Source: Toxorhynchites rutilus septentrionalis
Lineage: Eukaryota > Arthropoda > Insecta > Diptera > Culicidae
NCBI RefSeq assembly: GCF_029784135.1
Contig: NC_073745.1
Location: forward strand, 103,062,125-103,126,124
DNA length: 64,000 bases
Direction: 5' to 3'
Every line of letters starts with the position of its first letter. Within the stretch, counting starts at the first letter, position 1. The notes beneath the pieces are model-generated. The model had not been told where the DNA came from and did not search any database. It saw nothing but the letters and a program-made list of their open reading frames with translations. Below, in pieces: positions 28,006 to 39,754 of this stretch. A program made the translations under genes and the position numbers.

Positions 28006-31000
28006 CTACTGAAAAGGGTCCCTAGTAAAATGGATCCAATTTTCTTCTGTTTTTAAATAGACTGATTCATTTACTTTCAATTGAATTGGGTTGACATTGT
28101 TTTCTGCTGCAATAGTTCTTTTTATCTTCTGCTCAATTAATTTATTCCTTGTGATTTCATTTGATTTTTGTAATTTAAATTTTAATTCTTTATTGTATTG
28201 CTCAAAATTATATACTGGTTCTACTCCGAATTCAAAAATTTCTTGAGATAACCATGCTTTGTTTCCAAATATCAGCTCATGTGGAGTGAATCCATGTTCT
28301 AAATGTGGTGTTGTGTTATAATTAAATGCATAAAATTTTAGCCAATCATCCCAATCAGATTGAGGTTCGTTAACAAAAGATCTTAGGTATTCGTTAAAAC
28401 ACCTATGATTTCTTTCTAACGAACCAATTGTTTGAGGGTGATAAGCAGTACTGAATTTTTGTTTTATTTTCAACATTTTACATATTTGTTCGAAAATTTC
28501 ATTATTATATTCTGTTCCCTGATCTGAACGTAATACTAGAAAAGTTCCATAGGTAAGTATGAATTCATTAAGAAGTGCTTTAGCAATAACCCGCTTCTTT
28601 TGTTGGTACTGGAATTAATACAATATATTTTGTTAAATCACATTGAATGCTAACCGCATATCTATTGTTATTATTACTTTTAGGTAATGGACCTATTGTA
28701 TCTATAGATATAATTTCGAATGGAACTGATGGAGTAGTGGTTACAATCTGTTTTTCCTTAGTGTGTTTTACTACTTTATTTCGTTTACATGATCCACAAG
28801 CTATTACAAGTTCAGCGATTGATTTTTTCATACTATTCCTCTTATACGTTTCTCTTATTTGAAGGTATAGTCTATGCTGACCTATATGTCCTCCTGTAGG
28901 AGTATTATGATAGTTGTATAATATTTTTTGAATTTATGATAGTTTTGTTACAAATGTTGGTGGTTTGTATATAATAATTTGTATAGAATACACTTGTGTA
29001 TTTGCAATATTTTTAAAGTTTTCCATGGATATTTTCTTAAATATTTCATCATTGCTTGATATCGCTATTTTACTTTGATTCATTTTCGTCAATAATTCTT
29101 CCAATTTTAGAAGAGCAAACCCTAAGGTTTGACTTCCATTCACCACTTGTTGATTAATTTGGGCAACAATTTTATCATTCTTTTTCACTATCAATTTCAA
29201 TTCGTTTCTGTCTTCAATGGTTTCAATTTTAAATAGTTTATTTGTTTCAGATGGATTATTCGTCATATATGTAGAGAGGTGATCAGTTTCTCTAGATACA
29301 TGCTGTTGTTTTATATTCTCGTTATTTGGGTTAATATGTAGTTTTCGAGCCATAGATCTAGTATTAACTTTCAGCACATTTATTTGTTTTAGTTCGTCAC
29401 TTGTTGTTACTATTCGTGACAACGCATCAGGACCTACATTTGACTTTCCTGTTATGTATTCAATTGTAAACTCGTATTCTTCTAAGTCAAGACGTATTCT
29501 TGTTAGCTTAGAATTAGGATTTTTCATTCCGAACAGATAAACCAATGGTCTGTGGTTTGTTCGCACTAAAAATTTTCTACCGTATAGGTAAGGTTTGAAA
29601 TAATTAATAGCCCAATGTATGGCTGTTAATTCCTTTAAAATAACTGGTTTATTCTTTTCACCAGGTGTAAATGTTTTGCTTGCAAAAGCTATAGGTTAGT
29701 TTCCATTTAGTGTTTGTTGGGACAATACGGATCCACAACCAATGTCTGAAGCATCTGTTGTTAATATAAATTGCTTCGTAAAATCTGGATATTGGAGTAA
29801 TCTAGGTGACATTAATGAATTTCGTAATATGTTGAATGCATTTTGGCAATTATCTGTCCATATAAATTTTGAATCCTTTTTTAGAAGTTGGTTATAAGGA
29901 TTTGCAATCAATGCAAAATTCGGTACAAATTTTCGATAATAATTACAAAATGCAACGAATCTTCTAACTTCATCTGCATTTTTTGTTATTGGATAATTTT
30001 GAATTACTGAAAATTGAGAATCATCTGGTTACATGTCATATTCTGTTATTTTGTGACCTGGAAAGGTAACTTCTGTACTAAAGAATTTTCATTTTTGAGC
30101 ATTGAGCTTCAAATTATAAAATCTTAATCGTTCAAAAACTTGAGTCAAATTTGAAATGTGATGATTAACTGAACATCCCGTGACGATAATGTCGTCGATA
30201 TAAATGAAAGACATTTCTGGAGTTAAACCAACCATTGCAATGGTCATCATGCGTTGGAAACTGTTTGGACTTATATTTAATCCAAACGATAATACCGTAA
30301 ATTGATAATGTCCGTTTTGTGTTGAAAATGCTGTAAATTTTCTAGACTCAGTGTCCAAAGGTACTTGATGAAAACCTGACATGAGATCTAAAGATGAAAA
30401 ATATTTTGCACTTCCAAGTTGGTCTAAAATATCATCAATTCTTGGTAGAGGAAGTTTGTCTGCTAACATTTTCTTATTTAGTTGTCTGAAATCGACAACT
30501 AAACGCCATTTCTTGTCATTATCACTAGATTTTTTTGGTACTAGAAGAATTGGTGAATTATATGGTGAAACTGAGGGTTTAATTATATTACTCTCTAACA
30601 TTTTATTCGCCTGTCTATTTATTTCATTATGTTGAGCATGAGTTGTCTTGTAATTATGAATATATACTGGAAGTTTGTCGTTCAGAACGATATTTTGCGA
30701 ATAGAAATTGTTTTGGGTCACATGAAATTTTTAAAACCGTTGATACAGAAAAATTCCCATATATGCTAAGGACAAGTTTAAAAATTTAATTATAGACATC
30801 AAGATATATTTTGTCTTCCGGAAAAGGATTCCGGAAGACAAAATATATCTTGATGTCTATTAATTAAATTTTTAAACTTGTCCTTAGCATATATGGGAAT
30901 TTTTCTGTATCAATGGTTTTAAAAATTTCATCGAATCTATTATTATTATTATTATTTGTTATTACCATTAAGTATTGAGTAAATATTTAAAATACTTAAA

Positions 31001-31615
31001 GTAGGTTTAAATTCTGAATAGTGTATATACAAAGGTTTGTTTGTGGTATTTACAAATTTTACATAGGGTTTTGCTGGTGAAATTATAGTATTTCCACAGA
31101 AAACTCCTGGGTAAATTTCTTCTGAATGAACTACCATATCTTCTATAATATTTAAATACGGTATCCTTCTAACTACTTCACTTCGGCTCGGTAACATGAA
31201 GCTTTCTTTTAAATTATCTGTACATTAGCTATATTAAAGGTAAGTAGCCATATAATCTATTAAGCACTTATATTTTATTAAAAAATCTCGTCCTAGTATA
31301 CCGTCTGCTTGTATTGGTATATCTGCGGTAACTAGATGAAAATCATGATTTAATGTTAAAGTATTATTTAAATATACTTGTATTTCTTATTCCTAGAGTT
31401 TTTCCGCTATTTTCCGTAATTCCGGTTAATTTTATCTTATTATTAATATTTACAGGTTGGTTTGGGAGAATATTTCGTGCTTTAAACAAGGAAATATCTG
31501 CACCGGTGTCAATGATTAGGTTGCATACTTTATTTCCAGTCATGCGCACTTCGACCTGAATAAAGTTTGATGCATTTAAATTTATTGTCAAAATCGGTGA
31601 GCCTGACCGTAACAA
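28006..31615 (-). pseudogene. pol: Pol of element D (decayed)
   Basis: Gypsy Pol in the usual order is recognisable but broken at many points. Protease IIDTGADISLFKA lies near 31,500. The RT block is 30089-30721, with RLVVDFRQLN and YIDDIIVTG. RNase H and connection blocks are 29696-29911 and 28934-29566 (NHRPLVYLFG). The integrase zinc finger and first Asp (SIDTIGPL) are in 28580-28831, and the last integrase block with GSLERNHR and the C-terminal domain is 28006-28476. A 210-bp palindrome (30722-30931) sits between protease and RT. At least five frameshifts or stops separate the blocks. It is closest here to the Pol of L. Confidence 0.88.
30722..30931. repeat. 210-bp near-perfect palindrome in pol of element D
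   Basis: Two ~100-bp arms (from ATGAAATTTTTAAAACC at 30722 and its complement ending 30931) meet at TTCCGGAAAAGGATTCCGGAA. I count one substitution and one 1-nt indel between the arms. One arm continues the pol reading frame (DEIFKTIDTEKF), so the other is an inverted duplicate of pol, not a separate transposon. Confidence 0.92.
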
Positions 31616-31647
31616 TTGCCCAGTTAGTCGACATCTGTGCTCAATTG

Positions 31648-33030
31648 TTACTGGTTGGCTAAAAAATAATCGGGATTGTAAATTCCTGATTGTGTCGGTT
31701 GATTGTTAGGGTTATTTGGGTTATTGTTGTTGAATGGTACCACAGCTTGGCAAGTATTATCTGATTCGTTTTGTGGATGAAATCGATTATTGCTTGTATG
31801 ATTATTCAGTCGAGGAATGTCTTGCTGATTTGCAATGTACATTCTCGTTGGAATATTATTTCTATTAAAAGTTCCGTTACGATTTCTATTGATATTCTGG
31901 TTGAAATTTCTTTGAGAAGGGTATTGTTGTGAGCCTTGGTTGAAATTTCTACTAACGGGATGTTGTTGCCAATTACGATTATTATTTGGGTATCCAGTCT
32001 GACATCTGCCTTGAAAATAATTTCTCTGGTTAAATCTGTCATTCATCATCGGATTTCTATGGTTAGAATTGCGATTTATATATTTGTTACTGTTCTGACC
32101 ATAATTGTTCGGTTGTCTGTTTTCAATCGAATGCAGTACTACTGCATTTGTGTCTCTATTTTCTGTTTTCTCATTCTCCACCATGACATTGATGACCACA
32201 TCGTCAGGAATTTATTCTCTAATATAAGTGTCTTTCAATTTATCTGTTAGAACCTCGAGTTGTTTTGTAAAATTACCGATTTCATTAACAGATTTCAATT
32301 TCAAATTTTTCAGATTAGCTACTGCTAAATCCGAATTCCCTTTTTCTTTATAATTTGATTTTATTCGCGTTGTGATTTCATCATAATCAGTTGGGGTGGC
32401 GGAGAATAAATTTCTCGCTTTAACACTCAATTTCGTCAAAATTATTTGAATAGCTGCAGCCTTATTTTCATCTGGTACTATTGTTTTAGTCAGATTAACT
32501 GCATCTATAAAAGATCTTACTCTACCTGGACTTCCATCATAGGTGGGTATTAGTGTTGCCAATTCAGCGGCTGTTTTAATGCTTAATGCCATTTTGCTTG
32601 ATTTCCGTGTTTTAAAATACCAAATTAAAATTTTTACTAGTATTTTTAATTTGATTTTCGTTTTAATCAAATTAATTTCGCTTTTTACCCTTAATAATGA
32701 GTCTTTTTGTTTATTACTTTGTATTACTTCTGATTAATCTAAAATTTTTATAACCTTCTGGTATATTTGTTTCAGTGCACCATAAGTTTCAACTTCATCA
32801 TTGCAAACTGATGCTCCAAGTCGATATTCAAACGATTTTAATACAGTTCTATATTTGGCTAAATTTTCTTGCAATTGTTGCCTTTTAGATTCTATGTTAT
32901 GCAATATTCGTGGTCTGTTTTTATTTTTATTTAGATTCTGGTATTCCTTTTTTAGATATGATTCAATTTCCTTGAGTTGGTCCATTTTACACATAGTTCC
33001 AACAACTTTCATTATACAACTCCAACACAA
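31648..33030 (-). pseudogene. gag: Gag of element D (broken)
   Basis: Three open blocks follow the gag order. 32734-33030 is the N-terminus, starting MDQLKEIESYLKKEYQNLNK. 32212-32670 is capsid-like, with TYDGSPGRVRSFIDAVN, matching AYDGSPTQLDAFIDAVA in Gag of L. 31648-32199 is an Asn/Gln/Arg-rich tail with repeated R-N-F-N-Q motifs and no zinc knuckle. Frameshifts separate the blocks. Confidence 0.82.
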
Positions 33031-33149
33031 CTCATTATTTATTTACTATAGTCTTTGTTCTTCCATAATAAAAAAAATTAAATGATTGAGAGAAAAAAAT
33101 GATATTTACTGTTCGATAATCAATCACTATTACATTTTAATTTTTTATT

Positions 33150-33245
33150 GTTTATTTACAAATTTTTGTTTCCATCTTTCTTTTTGGCCGGGGAGTTTCA
33201 ACCACGTGATTGGATCACATCCAGGCAATTCGTCAATCCTATCGT
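33150..33245 (-). pseudogene. sORF2 remnant of element D
   Basis: The minus strand encodes a match to the end of sORF2 of element B (DELPGCDPITWLKLPGQKER). Homology stops at ~33,245, where a foreign insertion begins. Confidence 0.6.
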
Positions 33246-33641
33246 TCAAAGTCGTTTGAAAAATTTTCATAACATTTCAGATTTTATAAAATAATGAAAA
33301 TATCAACGTAGAAAATCTGTCCATGCCGGAATCAAAGTTTATTCGAATTAAATTTGACAACTTCATAGAATAGAAACAGAGAAAGAAAATCAATGCTTAC
33401 ATCTGTTGGGATTGGTACTTTCAAACCATCTAGTATTTGGCTGAGAGGAACAGGAGCTGGTATAAATTGATGTTGATTTATACAAAAATAACTGTTTGTT
33501 TTCAGAAGTTCGAGACTGAATCGAGCATCGAGATTTGTCAATGCTCAACAAAAGGTTCGCTTTCTTAGGAATTTAAAAAATACGTTCTCAAATTTAAATG
33601 ATAGATTTTTTATAATGTAGGTACATGTCTAATGTTTTTAT
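33246..33641. other. Left part of the insertion in element D (no gene)
   Basis: AT-rich; homology to element D stops here and resumes near 37,110. I recognise nothing in it. Confidence 0.3.
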
Positions 33642-34720
33642 TTACATTGTTTTGAAGATCAAATCTGTTAGGTGACGTCCCTCATTCTCCATACATTGCG
33701 TAAACCGATTTCTGGCGTTTGTCATGACTCTTGTTAGCGTAGCAGGTGTTATGTTGGCAATTTCTTCTTGGATGTTGGTCTTCAAATCTTGTAGGGTTCT
33801 TGGACGGTTCACATAAACACGGGATTTCAAAAAACCCCATAGAAAAAAATCACAATGGGGACAGATCGGAAGAGCGTGCCGGCCATTCCAAATTGCCTCT
33901 AATTGAGATAAGGCGCTCTGGAAAGTGTTCCCTTAAAACAGCCATCGATGCTCTTGAAGTGTGTGCTGTTGCACCGTCTTATTGGAACCAAGTGTCCCCA
34001 AAATCCAAATTTTCTAGCCGTGGGAAAAAAAAATTTGTAGCATGTTTACATACCGGCCCGAATTCACCGTCACTGTAACCTCATTTTTCCAAAAAAAAAA
34101 CAGGGACCAATAATTCCATCTGAGGAAATTGCACACCACACTGTGACTTTGGGTGAATGCAAAGGCTTTTGATGCAATTCTCGAGGGTTGGTGTCACCCC
34201 AGTAGCGCATGTTTTGTTTGCTAACCGACCCACACAAATGAAAATGGGCTTCATCGCTAAAAAAAACAATAGCACCCTCGGGAACGACATCAAGAAGAAG
34301 CTCACACGCGTTCATCCGAGAATTGAAGTCACGTTCTGAAAGTTCCAGCACTATCGCCATCTTATAGGGATGAAAATGAAGATCATCACGAAGAATTCTT
34401 CTCACAGAACGATCGGACAGTCCAAGGGCAGATGCGTGTTTGCTCGCAGAACGCCGTGGCGATCGCAACATTGACGCTCTCACTGCTTCAATATCCTCAG
34501 GTGATCTAACGGGCCGAGGGACTCCAGTTCTTCCTTTTGTCGCACTTGCAGTTTGTCTAAATGTAGTGACCCATGTAACAATTGATTTGCGGTCTGGGAC
34601 GGGAGCCAACGGGGCTAAATTAAAGCGATTCCGAAGTGCACGCTGTGTTGCAATAACCGAACATCCGCTTGAAAAGTAAACCTCAACGGCAAAGGCACGC
34701 TCCTCACCAGTGTTTGCCAA
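33642..34720 (-). pseudogene. Mariner-type transposase with an extended N-terminal HTH (broken)
   Basis: The intact part (34070-34720, 216 codons) starts with a region like the HTH domain common in insect mariner-like genes (EVYFSSGCSVIATQRALRNR). A second HTH follows, then a first catalytic Asp in VFFSDEAHFHLCG and the conserved VTVWCAISSDGIIGP. After a frameshift the catalytic C-terminus appears near 33,860 (RSSDLSPL, with a stop shortly after). The tail at 33642-33830 begins KSRVYVNRP. It is not the ITmD37E family. No clear terminal inverted repeats were found. Confidence 0.75.
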
Positions 34721-35645
34721 ATGATCAACTCATTGAAAAAATCGCTTTCGTTCGTTCAAATATGATCTTTCAGGAAACATTTCCCCCAGCGGTATTCTTT
34801 TGTTGTTATGTGTTGCAAATCACGACACAAAAGAGAACGAGACAAATCTGCATCGGCTCGCACTTTATTGCACACCAGCATGCAAGCAAAGCTTTCATAT
34901 ACGCTTTTGGTCAGAAAGCTTATTTTCTTCTTTGCCTCTAACATATGCATATCGACCTCTCCATGCATCATGAAACAGCAGGATCGTACGGACCACGCAA
35001 AGCGAAAGATTCATATTCAGCTAATGTAGCAGATCCTGATTTTTAAGTCTCAGAGAGTGCAAACTATATTATTATTTATCTCGATAGAGGCTAAGGGAGG
35101 GTAGTCAGATTATATTTTCTATTTTTAAAGCTGCTATCCCTTGAAATATGTATATTCATATAGACCGCATAGTTTTACTAGCAACACCGCTCCAGTGAGA
35201 AGCAAAAACTCTCGCGTTTTATCTCTTTTCCCATTCGCTGCTCTCCGCAAATGGTGACTGAATGATGACGTTTTTTTTTGTTTCATTTATTGCTTTGCAC
35301 TTTTCTGTGCAGTGGGTTTCGCTATAGTAAAATGGGACGATATATGCGGTTCAAACTTGTATGCAGGCTTCGAAAATGGTATGCGATGTTTGATACAGAT
35401 CGGATATGCTGTTTTTGATTAAAACTAAATGTTGTTGAATCACTAATGTCGGGCAAGAGCCCGACATGGATTTCGGATAAAATGAAGTTTATACTTCCGA
35501 GGTTGAATCTAGACTGCTCTATTTTATTTCTTAAATTTACAGAGTTTGGCATGGTCTGGATTTTCTTGCCTTCGTGTGCATTTGATGCTTGGTGCTTGGT
35601 AAGCACAAAATGTGCTCATCTGCATGGGTGGCCCGCGCCGTCCGC
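34721..35645. other. Unassigned insertion sequence
   Basis: No gene is recognised. A perfect 9-bp-arm hairpin (ATGTCGGGC, loop AAGA, GCCCGACAT) lies at 35445-35467. Confidence 0.3.
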
Positions 35646-35837
35646 TCAAACAGCGCTCGCATGGTCCAGGCGGTTTCTCCGCTGCGCCCCTTCCAGTTGT
35701 TGTAGTCGCTTGGCGTTCCTCCGCCAATGGTAGATGATGATGGCGATTATTATCGCCACGATAAATGCGCCGTCCACAGAATAGGACGCGACATCGTGCA
35801 TGGTGATTGAATTTTCAACTTTGTCACTGCCGAACAT
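35646..35837 (-). CDS. Possible distant sORF1-like small membrane protein
   Basis: A 63-codon ORF starts MFGSDKVENS, has a strong hydrophobic helix (~24-38, FIVAIIIAIIIY) and a very basic tail (WRRNAKRLQQL). Layout resembles sORF1 of the 412/mdg1-like elements, but Gly2 and the GDPQV/LEQH motifs are missing. It may come from the leader of a further truncated element inserted here. Chance is possible. Confidence 0.4.
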   Translation of the reverse strand: MFGSDKVENSITMHDVASYSVDGAFIVAIIIAIIIYHWRRNAKRLQQLEGAQRRNRLDHASAV

Positions 35838-36974
35838 TGTTGTGTGTTTGGATTACGGATGATTTCTTGGAACTCGCTCTGTTCCATACATCGTAGTGCG
35901 TTTTATTACGCCTCGGAGGGCCGATAATCGCTGAGGTCTCCATCGTGTGAACATTATTTCTTAGTTGTCAGCAAAATGCCTACGTAGGCCATTGATTCAC
36001 AGGGTCGTTACCCATTCCGAGGGTGAGAACTTCCATATGCAATCAACAGTTTGCTTGCATGACACATTGTGTATCATTTGATTTTGATCGAAATCCAAAC
36101 ACTGCTTCTCACTATTCCAACGCATGATGGCGACTGAACCGTGTCGGGACAAAACTTTACAGTATCCCCTCTTGAACGAGACCACTAGCGCTCCGCTATG
36201 ACATCAACTAACTGAGTGGCGCGCATTTAAAAAAAGGAAGTTATGCTGCCGCACCCTGGCACCCAGGCTTCAACGGGATATCCATCGATTGCTAGGTTGT
36301 TCCACAGATCATCTAACGATTTCGCTGCATACTCAAAATGTTTCGCTTCCAGTTTCGGATTGTTTTGAGTTTTTCATCCAAGTGAGATCCATAATTATCA
36401 TGCGAAAGTATTAATACTTCTAACTTCTAGAAATATTAACCTTCCGACGTTCAACTCGGTTAAAAGCCATGCGTTCTGGACCATTTGTAAAAAAAGAATA
36501 TTGCATCAAGATTCAATTGATTAAAATGATGAAAATATATATCTATGACCTTTTTAAAACGAGGATTCTCGTCTGGTCCTCCATCCACATTAATTATGAT
36601 TACTGGGTTAATAAATCTTCGATATCGAATAATTTCGAATTCAGGGAGCTCGCCAACTTTTTCTTAAAATCGAACCCATGAATTTGAAGAACAGTGCCTT
36701 CCTGAACAAACTGCAACGTACGTTGGATCACTGTATCCAACTGATTCAGAATGACCAAAGTGCTCTATCTTCTTTCTGCACCTGTGATAACCGATGGAAT
36801 AACCTTATGTGTAGCAGCCAAGAAAAAATAATGATCTGGAAGATTAACGCGATATTCGAGATGCATTGATCGTGGTTTAGCCCATTACAACACGTGCTTT
36901 ATCATCTTGACTCAGGAAACACACCACATTCGGTCCCACAATCGAAGCTATCTGCTCAAGCATATAGGGGCGCT
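35838..36974. other. Unassigned sequence without genes
   Basis: No ORF or repeat I recognise. Confidence 0.3.
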
Positions 36975-37109
36975 GAATTTATTTAGGAATAAAAATTGAA
37001 TTATGTTACGTAACAAGCACGCTTACCCCTCTCCCCACTATGTCACATTAAGTAACAAAACCTCGAGCCCCCATCCCCCCCCTACATGCGTTACGTAATT
37101 TGTGCACGA
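36975..37109. repeat. MITE-like segment with TTACGTAAC ends
   Basis: The segment runs from ATGTTACGTAACAAGC to GCGTTACGTAATTTGTGC and contains C-rich runs. Such inverted TTACGTAAC ends with CCCC-rich interiors recall short non-autonomous elements common in mosquito genomes. It abuts the point where element D resumes. Confidence 0.4.
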
Positions 37110-37112
37110 CGC

Positions 37113-37331
37113 CTATGTATATTTCAAGCTGTCTCTTGTGATCCAGCAACAGATCTTGCTGCTCTCAGAGCTTCCGATCGGGTACAATTTATATGCTTTA
37201 TAAATTTTTGCAATCGCAAGCAATAGTACGATAACTAGAACTACACACAGGATAGTCTCATTAGTCTCGTGAAACTGCGAATGCTGTTCGAGATATTTAA
37301 GAACCGTAACCTGAGGATCTCCTGAATTCAT
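37113..37331 (-). pseudogene. sORF1 of element D (degenerate)
   Basis: The middle of the protein (GDPQVTVLKYLEQHSQFHETN, helix ILCVVLVIVLLLAIA, KIYKAYK) is almost identical to sORF1 of B. The MGLINTKK start has been lost, so Gly2 is missing, and an indel near 37,190 shifts the basic tail out of frame. It is a decayed copy. Confidence 0.7.
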
Positions 37332-38519
37332 TTATCCTAATTGCTTGATTATTTCCCTCCCTTTTTTTTTGTTGCTAATTTCGTATTACGGTAATATTGT
37401 ATAAAATTCATTGGATGTCATAACTGCAATTTTGTTTGACTTACAAGGTTAGTTTGTTTGTTATTCCTTTTCGTATGAATTCACTTTTCCTCTGGAGTCG
37501 GCTCTGGGGCGCCTACTAATTAATTCCACTGCTACTGCTGCTGATGCTGCTACTAGCTGATGGCCCTCGCCGGGGAGGAGTTGATTAACCTCGTCCTCTG
37601 TTAATTCCTTTCATCTAGGTTCCAGCCTGCCAGTTCCTTACTCCTGGCAGTGGTTTCGCCTTCCACTCTTTAAATTATTCACCATTGTTCATCGATTCAT
37701 CGATTCCCGACTCCGTACCCGTTTTTCATGTCATTTTTTTCTCACTGTTTTCTGCTGGTTGACACGTTTGTTGTACGCCAAAAAATTCTTCAGTAGTAAC
37801 CAGGAGTAGACCCTCCAATAGATCTCCAATAGATCTCCAATCTCCAATTTTTGGGTTCACTTCCACCTGTTATCGCGAAATCGATGCTCACTGTTCACTT
37901 TTTGCGGCTCGTTTTTGGGTGAGTTTTGTTCCCTTTCACATGTTATCGCGAAAACGATTAAATACACTGATCAGATTGCGTTTTTGTTTATGCCAATATT
38001 ACTTGTGAATTCTTCATTTTTACACAGCCACATACACATTAAATTTACAACACAATCTTTTTTTTCTGCTAAATCTTGATCGATTTTGTGGACGGGAACT
38101 TTAACGGGGCAAATAGTGAGCGCTGTTTTAAATTTGCTCGCGCATGCTGTTAACACTCACGGGTGCCGTTTAATTAAGACACTTCCCGATTTTCACTTTT
38201 TCCTTGAATCTCGATCACTTTGAAGAACGCTCGTTCGAATTCACTCACGGTCGCTTTTTCATATTAATTTTGTTATTGTTACTAAATCCCATCTGCTTGA
38301 TGTTGCACATACCACAAACTGCCAAAAGTGTCGCAGAGAGGGCATACCTCAGATATTGCTCGTTTCAAATTTCTCGATACCGATTGCTATAATTGTTCGC
38401 CGGTCAGTCTATTAATCAAGTCGCATATTTTCCTCCAAGATTCACTAGTGGCTTTCACGCACTTTCAATGTGCTCGAAAATTCACGTTCGGTAACTCACG
38501 GTTTTTGAAGATTGCGGGT
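37332..38519 (-). other. 5' leader of element D
   Basis: About 1.2 kb of leader with no recognised gene. Immediately before the primer site (38507-38526) lies GAAGATTGCGGGTTTGA, which resembles the anticodon/T-arm side of tRNA-Arg. Confidence 0.5.
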
Positions 38520-38526
38520 TTGAAAA

Positions 38527-38537
38527 CACGGTCGCCA
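38527..38537 (-). promoter_or_regulatory. tRNA-Arg primer site of element D
   Basis: Plus-strand CACGGTCGCCA abuts the LTR at 38538. Confidence 0.75.
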
Positions 38538-38991
38538 TTTATTATTATGGCATTTACTAGCATTAATAACACTTCACTTTTACTTTTTCAAAAACAAAAA
38601 AATTCTCTTTATTTAAATAAAAAAAGGGCTTCGCCTTATAATAATTAAAACTCCACGCGAATGTTCGCGCGGAGTGTGTCTCTAGCACTCACTTAATATT
38701 GAACACAAAAGTCTTAAGCTAACCTTTTACAATAATTGTGTAGAGTTCTTTCTTGCGTTGGGAGGAGCCAAGTCATAGAGAAATAGCCAATCAATCGAAT
38801 GCAGTGTTCGATGTGATTGGGGTCAAGAATGAAAAATGCTTACTGCGCGTAAGCGCGCATATCGCATAGTGCATATCGATTTCATGGGAAATCGTAAAGT
38901 ATTACGACTTAGTAAACTGTCGCGTATTTCATCGGAACAGAACTAGGTCTGTTTTGGTTTTGGGTTTATCGCCATCAGCTGCGCGCGGTAT
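38538..38991 (-). repeat. 5' LTR of element D (truncated)
   Basis: Aligns with LTR B from CCACGCGA onward, up to GCCATCAGCTGCGCGCGGTA, where LTR K begins. The remaining ~270 bp are missing. Confidence 0.85.
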
Positions 38992-39402
38992 TGTGGCAAC
39001 ACGATTGGACTTCGGATGCAGGTTCTTTACTCTATGACTGTTGGTTGTTGAATGTACTTTATTTTCCAAAATTGTTACAGTGGTAAACTTAACTAAAGGG
39101 AAGCGACGCGCGAAGCATGTTTGGTAAGCATCGGAGTTTGTTGTTCACATCTGGCAATAATAATCATAAGCAACAGAATTTGTTATGCTCATCTGGCATC
39201 AATAAAAATTGAATGGACAACAAGGAAAAGGAAAAGGTTTTGGTGCTGACTGTGTTGCTTCTTTGTAGGTCGAGAATTTGGGTGACAAACATGAGTGTTT
39301 AATTTATGGTTCAAGTAAACTCAAGCACATGGTTTGTGTTTAACGGCAATAAAAGATATGGATACATGAGAGTGAAATATGATAGTGTATCATATTACTA
39401 CA
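38992..39402 (-). repeat. LTR K, left copy
   Basis: A 411-bp copy of the LTR at 52220-52647 (TGTGGCAACACGAT to ATTACTACA). Its left flank is LTR D without a primer site and its right flank is BEL env. Neither fits a normal element end and no target duplication matches, so it is a recombined or solo LTR. Confidence 0.8.
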
Positions 39403-39754
39403 CTGCTAAGAATCCGAAAATTCCCTTGCTTCGTTTTGTTCTTACAGGATGTTGTATCTCTTGGATAGCGTCGTCACACAGTCGCTCGATTGACGTCGCT
39501 ATTTGCTCTAAGACGGAATCTTCGATTATAATTTTCATGTCATTAGTCGCAGTGGTCAAATTGCCTCTTATCCCGTTGATTGTTTTAATATCTTCTTCTG
39601 GTATAACATTCCTTTGCATGTTGGTCTTCCATGTTCCTCTTCTTAGGAGACATGTTCCCACGTGATCGAAAATGATGCCATCGTCTGATATGGGTTTTAT
39701 TTGTATCGCACTGACAAGAGAAAATGACATTATGATAATCATTATTATTTTCAT
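39398..39754 (-). pseudogene. env: Env N-terminus of a BEL/Pao element (truncated)
   Basis: 118 codons: a hydrophobic signal peptide (~1-15), an ectodomain start, then RTKR followed by a hydrophobic SKGIFGFLAV segment typical of a cleaved fusion-type glycoprotein. The frame ends at the LTR K boundary, so most of the protein is deleted. The start overlaps the end of the upstream reading frame by 4 nt (ATGA). Confidence 0.65.

Noticed and set aside
36125..36150. Plus-strand TGGCGACTGAACCG as a primer site
   Set aside because: It does not adjoin an LTR-like end and would be the only plus-strand retroelement; match to tRNA-Arg is short.
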